A DNA stretch of 64,000 nt from PGYT01 sp963675055 (lineage in GTDB: Bacteria > Bacteroidota > Ignavibacteria > Ignavibacteriales > Melioribacteraceae): the NCBI GenBank assembly GCA_963675055.2, contig CAXXJE010000002.1:992001-1056000 (forward strand), given 5' to 3'. Shown here piece by piece: positions 61,123 through 64,000 of the stretch. The position numbers were made by a program, and so were the translations under genes. Position 1 is the first letter of the stretch; each line of letters opens with the position of its first letter. The notes under the pieces were generated by a model that saw only the letters and a program-made list of their open reading frames with translations, did not search any database and was not told the DNA's origin.

Positions 61123-62853
61123 TTAATTTTCTTTCTTGTAGTTCTTTTGCCGTTTAACTGATTCTTTCACTATGACAGCTCGTTCCGGTATTGGTATATC
61201 TTCGTAGACCGGATTCTTATCCTGATTTGTCAGTATCCATCCGCTTAAAAATGAAAGCTCGGTAATCTTTTTCATCTTATCGAAGTTTAGTTTTTCAATG
61301 TCGTCATCCGGCGTGTGATAGTCGTCGTGAAGTCCTGCAAAGAAAAACAGAGCCGGTATGTCTCTCCACAAGAAAGGAGCCTGGTCACTGGCATTGCCCA
61401 AAAATCCTACGTTATACAATAATTCCATTCCGACCAGCTTGTTTGCTTCTTCAGCAGTTTTAATAATGTCTCTTCCGTAAAAGGCTCCGCCTACCCAGAC
61501 AAGCTCGGGCTCGTTTCTGCCTATCATATCAAGGTTTACGACCGCAACAGTTTTTTCTAACGGAAATAAAGGCTGGTTGTTTACATAGAACTTTGAACCA
61601 AGCAGTCCATTTTCTTCAGCGCTGAATGATATAAACAAAGCGCTTCTTCTAGGCTGGGTTTTGGAGAAAGCTTTTGCGAGTTCAAGCAATCCTGCTGTAC
61701 CGCTTCCGTTATCATCGGCACCGTTATGAATTTCCCCGACTCTGGATTTATCCATTGCACCATACTCACCGATACCTATGTGATCATAATGTGCGCAGAA
61801 GACTACAATTTCATCCTTCAGTTCCGGATCACTGCCTTCGAGATATGCTACAACATTCTGTGTTCTTAATATTTCGTAATCCACGACTATGTTGAACTCG
61901 GCAGTGATATCTTGAAATTCGAATGAATGAGGTTTGAGTTTAGTGTCGATGCCTTGAAGAACTTCTTTCAGGTTTACATTAGCCAGTTTGTCGAACAACT
62001 GAGTAGCGATCTTTTCGGTTAAGTAAAACACCGGCAGTTCGCTTCGCTTTCTATCATGCAGTTTTGTGTATGTTCTTTCAAAAAGTCCGAGTGTCTTTTC
62101 ATACTTTGCATCTATCGGTTGTTCCAGCAGCAGAGGTGATTGAACAACAAATACTGCCTCGGCTCCTTTATTCAGAGCATACTTGGCTTTATGTTTTACC
62201 ATTCTATAATGCAGCTCATTTGCTTTTCTAAATGCGCTGCTTGAATCGGAGTAACGGGGATAACTATCCACCACCAATACAATTTTGTTCTTTACATCAA
62301 GTGAATCCCCTTCGACGTTAACATAGTCGGTATATCCATCCTCACCGTCATAAATACCATACCCCGCAAATACTATCGGGCTTGATACGGAATAACTTGT
62401 TCCGCCTGTATATCTCAGGAAAAAGTCCTTACTAAGTTCATAAGAGACTTCCTTTGAACCGTTATCATACTTTTTAGTAATTGTTAAATTACTTTTTTCA
62501 TTAAGCTGGGATTTCTGGAGACTGAATTTCTGAAAATACTCTTCATACAGGCTTGACTTTTCTACTTTCAGCTGACCGGCATAATCTTTTTCTTTTCTTC
62601 TTCTCGGGGTCTCAAAGACAGGTTGAAGACCTTGTTTCCTGTAAAACTCTGCTAAATACATTGCAGCAAGTAAATTTTCGTCGGTTCCCGCAGCTCTTCC
62701 CTTCATGCTGTCGGAGGCTAAAAATTGTTCGTGTACTTTCATCTCCTCTTTTGATATAGCCTGAAGACCGGGTTTATACCCGTCCATCACTTGTGCGGAT
62801 AATGTTATTGTAAAAAGGAAAACGACTATTGATTTGAGTATTGTATTTTTCAT
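61123..62853 (-). CDS. Secreted M28-family zinc metallopeptidase
   Basis: This 576-residue protein has a signal peptide (ending TLSAQ). An insert (about 150-300) resembles the PA domain found in many M28 enzymes. The zinc ligands are visible as CAHYDHIG near 352, HNGADDNGSG near 375, SAEENGLLGS near 410, LDMIGR near 440 and DDYHTPDDD near 530. Such enzymes are aminopeptidases or dipeptidases. It is transcribed toward the polyferredoxin gene with a 41-bp gap. Confidence 0.92.
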   Translation of the reverse strand: MKNTILKSIVVFLFTITLSAQVMDGYKPGLQAISKEEMKVHEQFLASDSMKGRAAGTDENLLAAMYLAEFYRKQGLQPVFETPRRRKEKDYAGQLKVEKSSLYEEYFQKFSLQKSQLNEKSNLTITKKYDNGSKEVSYELSKDFFLRYTGGTSYSVSSPIVFAGYGIYDGEDGYTDYVNVEGDSLDVKNKIVLVVDSYPRYSDSSSAFRKANELHYRMVKHKAKYALNKGAEAVFVVQSPLLLEQPIDAKYEKTLGLFERTYTKLHDRKRSELPVFYLTEKIATQLFDKLANVNLKEVLQGIDTKLKPHSFEFQDITAEFNIVVDYEILRTQNVVAYLEGSDPELKDEIVVFCAHYDHIGIGEYGAMDKSRVGEIHNGADDNGSGTAGLLELAKAFSKTQPRRSALFISFSAEENGLLGSKFYVNNQPLFPLEKTVAVVNLDMIGRNEPELVWVGGAFYGRDIIKTAEEANKLVGMELLYNVGFLGNASDQAPFLWRDIPALFFFAGLHDDYHTPDDDIEKLNFDKMKKITELSFLSGWILTNQDKNPVYEDIPIPERAVIVKESVKRQKNYKKEN

Positions 62854-62937
62854 TATGTGTAAAATTCTCCCAAAATTGTTAAATGGATTAACTAGTGATT
62901 AATGTCCTATTTGTTGCTTCAGCATACCTTTCCTGTT

Positions 62938-62988
62938 AACCGGTTGTTTATTCCAGCTCATAAAGCCAGAAGAAGGAATAAACCGGTT
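62938..62988 (-). terminator. Long hairpin after the T9SS cargo gene
   Basis: GGAATAAACCGGTT (62975-62988) pairs with the left arm AACCGGTTGTTTATTCC (62938-62954), with a short bulge and a 20-nt loop, 21 bp after the cargo-gene stop. No strong T-run follows. Confidence 0.6.
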
Positions 62989-63009
62989 TTCAGGTAAAAT
63001 TTTTAATTC

Positions 63010-64000
63010 TTATTTCAACAAAACCATTTTGCTGGTATTTGTCTTTCCGTTAAAATTCAACGAGTAATAGTAAATTCCGCTGCTTAATCCTTCAGCATTA
63101 AATTCAACGGAATATGAACCGGCTGCCTGCCGGTTGTTTATTAATTCAGCAACTAACTCACCGAGAGCATTATGGATGTTCAATGAAACCTTTCCCTCGG
63201 TAGGTATGCTGTACTTAATAGTTGTTTCCGGATTAAATGGATTCGGGTAGTTCTGCGACAGCTCAAACTTTTCCGGAATTGCCGGGGAAGTCATTTCAAC
63301 AGATACTACATACGGTGATTCGCCCGAATAAATGTTTGTATTGTTACCGCAAAGCCATATGGCATTTGAAGTACTTTCCCAGGTTATACCTTTCAGGTCA
63401 CGGTCGATTACTGTGTTGTCTGCAATGTTAAACCAGGTACTGCCGCCGTCAGTAGTATGATAAACCGAATCTTCACCAACAACATAGTAGCGGGTTTCAT
63501 CAACCAAATAAATATTTTCGAATGTTACATCAACGCTGTCGGTCAGCGACTTGAACCAGCTTTTTCCTGCATCACTTGTTTTAAATATCATGTTGTTGCC
63601 AACAGCAAGTCCTATATCACCTTTAATATCAAGACGATTGAATGCTTCTGTAGAATCGTCCGGTGAAGCTCCCGTTACTGGCGCGTATTTAAAGGTTGAA
63701 CAGCCGTCATCTGAATAAGCCGCTAAAAGATCGTCGCCGACAAACACTATGTTGTTTTCATCAAGTATTTTTACGTCATACAATTCATCGAAAAAATTAC
63801 CTGTGATATCTTCGAATGTAGTTCCATCGGTGGTTTTATAAATAATCTCTTCGTCTGTGTAAGTTCTTCCTGTAATGATTCCAAAATTCTCATTCAGAAA
63901 ATCGACAGCATAAATACTTGTCAAAGAACTTAATTGACATTCGCGAATAGTCGTCCATGATTCTCCGCCGTCGGTAGTTTTACTTATCATTCCATAAGCA
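63010..64000 (-). CDS. T9SS cargo protein with YCF48/sialidase-like repeats (5' end outside window)
   Basis: The frame is open to the window edge; the internal Met at 63990 is preceded by AYG, so the gene starts outside. About 330 residues are visible. Repeats of the type YKTTDGGxxW (SKTTDGGESWTT, YKTTDGTTFED, FKTSDAGKSWFKS, YHTTDGGSTWFN) mark YCF48/BNR propeller blades. The end is a T9SS tail (NYPNPFNPETTIKYSIP, ALGELV, LSSGIYYYSL, KMVLLK) without the palindromic insertion. It is probably a surface propeller protein. Confidence 0.85.
   Translation of the reverse strand, partial: AYGMISKTTDGGESWTTIRECQLSSLTSIYAVDFLNENFGIITGRTYTDEEIIYKTTDGTTFEDITGNFFDELYDVKILDENNIVFVGDDLLAAYSDDGCSTFKYAPVTGASPDDSTEAFNRLDIKGDIGLAVGNNMIFKTSDAGKSWFKSLTDSVDVTFENIYLVDETRYYVVGEDSVYHTTDGGSTWFNIADNTVIDRDLKGITWESTSNAIWLCGNNTNIYSGESPYVVSVEMTSPAIPEKFELSQNYPNPFNPETTIKYSIPTEGKVSLNIHNALGELVAELINNRQAAGSYSVEFNAEGLSSGIYYYSLNFNGKTNTSKMVLLK

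Overview
The window reads as chromosome of a member of the Ignavibacteria (Bacteroidota/Chlorobi group). At least eight predicted surface proteins end in the 'QNYPNPFNP...LGREV' type of C-terminal sorting domain used with type IX secretion (T9SS). The window also holds a PorV/PorQ-type barrel, a TonB-dependent receptor with a carboxypeptidase-regulatory N-domain, and moderate GC with AT-rich intergenic DNA. No rRNA, tRNA or CRISPR array was seen.

Region 1 (1-19.6 kb, all minus strand) looks like one very long glycan-utilisation locus: GntR regulator, binding protein and two MalF/MalG-type permeases, TonB-dependent receptor, Fn3/sorting-domain partner, PorV-like barrel, two lipoproteins with T9SS tails, a GH38 alpha-mannosidase-like enzyme, a beta-propeller protein, an esterase, a ROK sugar kinase and the N-terminus of a probable mannose-6-phosphate isomerase. 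A coherent reading is alpha-mannoside capture, import, hydrolysis, phosphorylation and isomerisation. There is no SusD and no ABC ATPase.

Region 2 (19.8-24.8 kb) is a housekeeping block mnmE-mnmG-rsmG-murQ with two parS-like sites between mnmE and mnmG, which suggests the replication origin is not far away. Region 3 (25-35.5 kb) carries small metabolic genes. A GAF-GAF-AAA+-Fis sigma-54 activator sits next to two near-identical -24/-12 promoters and four copies of a 16-bp upstream motif, an apparently undescribed local sigma-54 regulon covering NAD(P)-binding proteins, a DGC zinc protein, a small PnuC-like protein and perhaps a nitroreductase, GNAT and methyltransferase.

Region 4 (35.6-39.9 kb) has an S9 peptidase, an isoaspartyl peptidase and a DUF1761 protein. 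Region 5 (40-54.4 kb) is accessory: a pectate lyase, a LytS/LytT two-component pair, GLUG, beta-helix and FG-GAP surface proteins, a truncated TIGR03032 gene and two adjacent IS256-family elements with exact 8-bp target duplications. Four sorting domains here carry extra sequence in the same loop, three of it clearly palindromic. Region 6 (54.4-64 kb) holds prohibitin, pyrimidine-nucleoside phosphorylase, peptidase T, a CDF transporter, a polyferredoxin membrane protein, an M28 peptidase and the end of another T9SS cargo gene.
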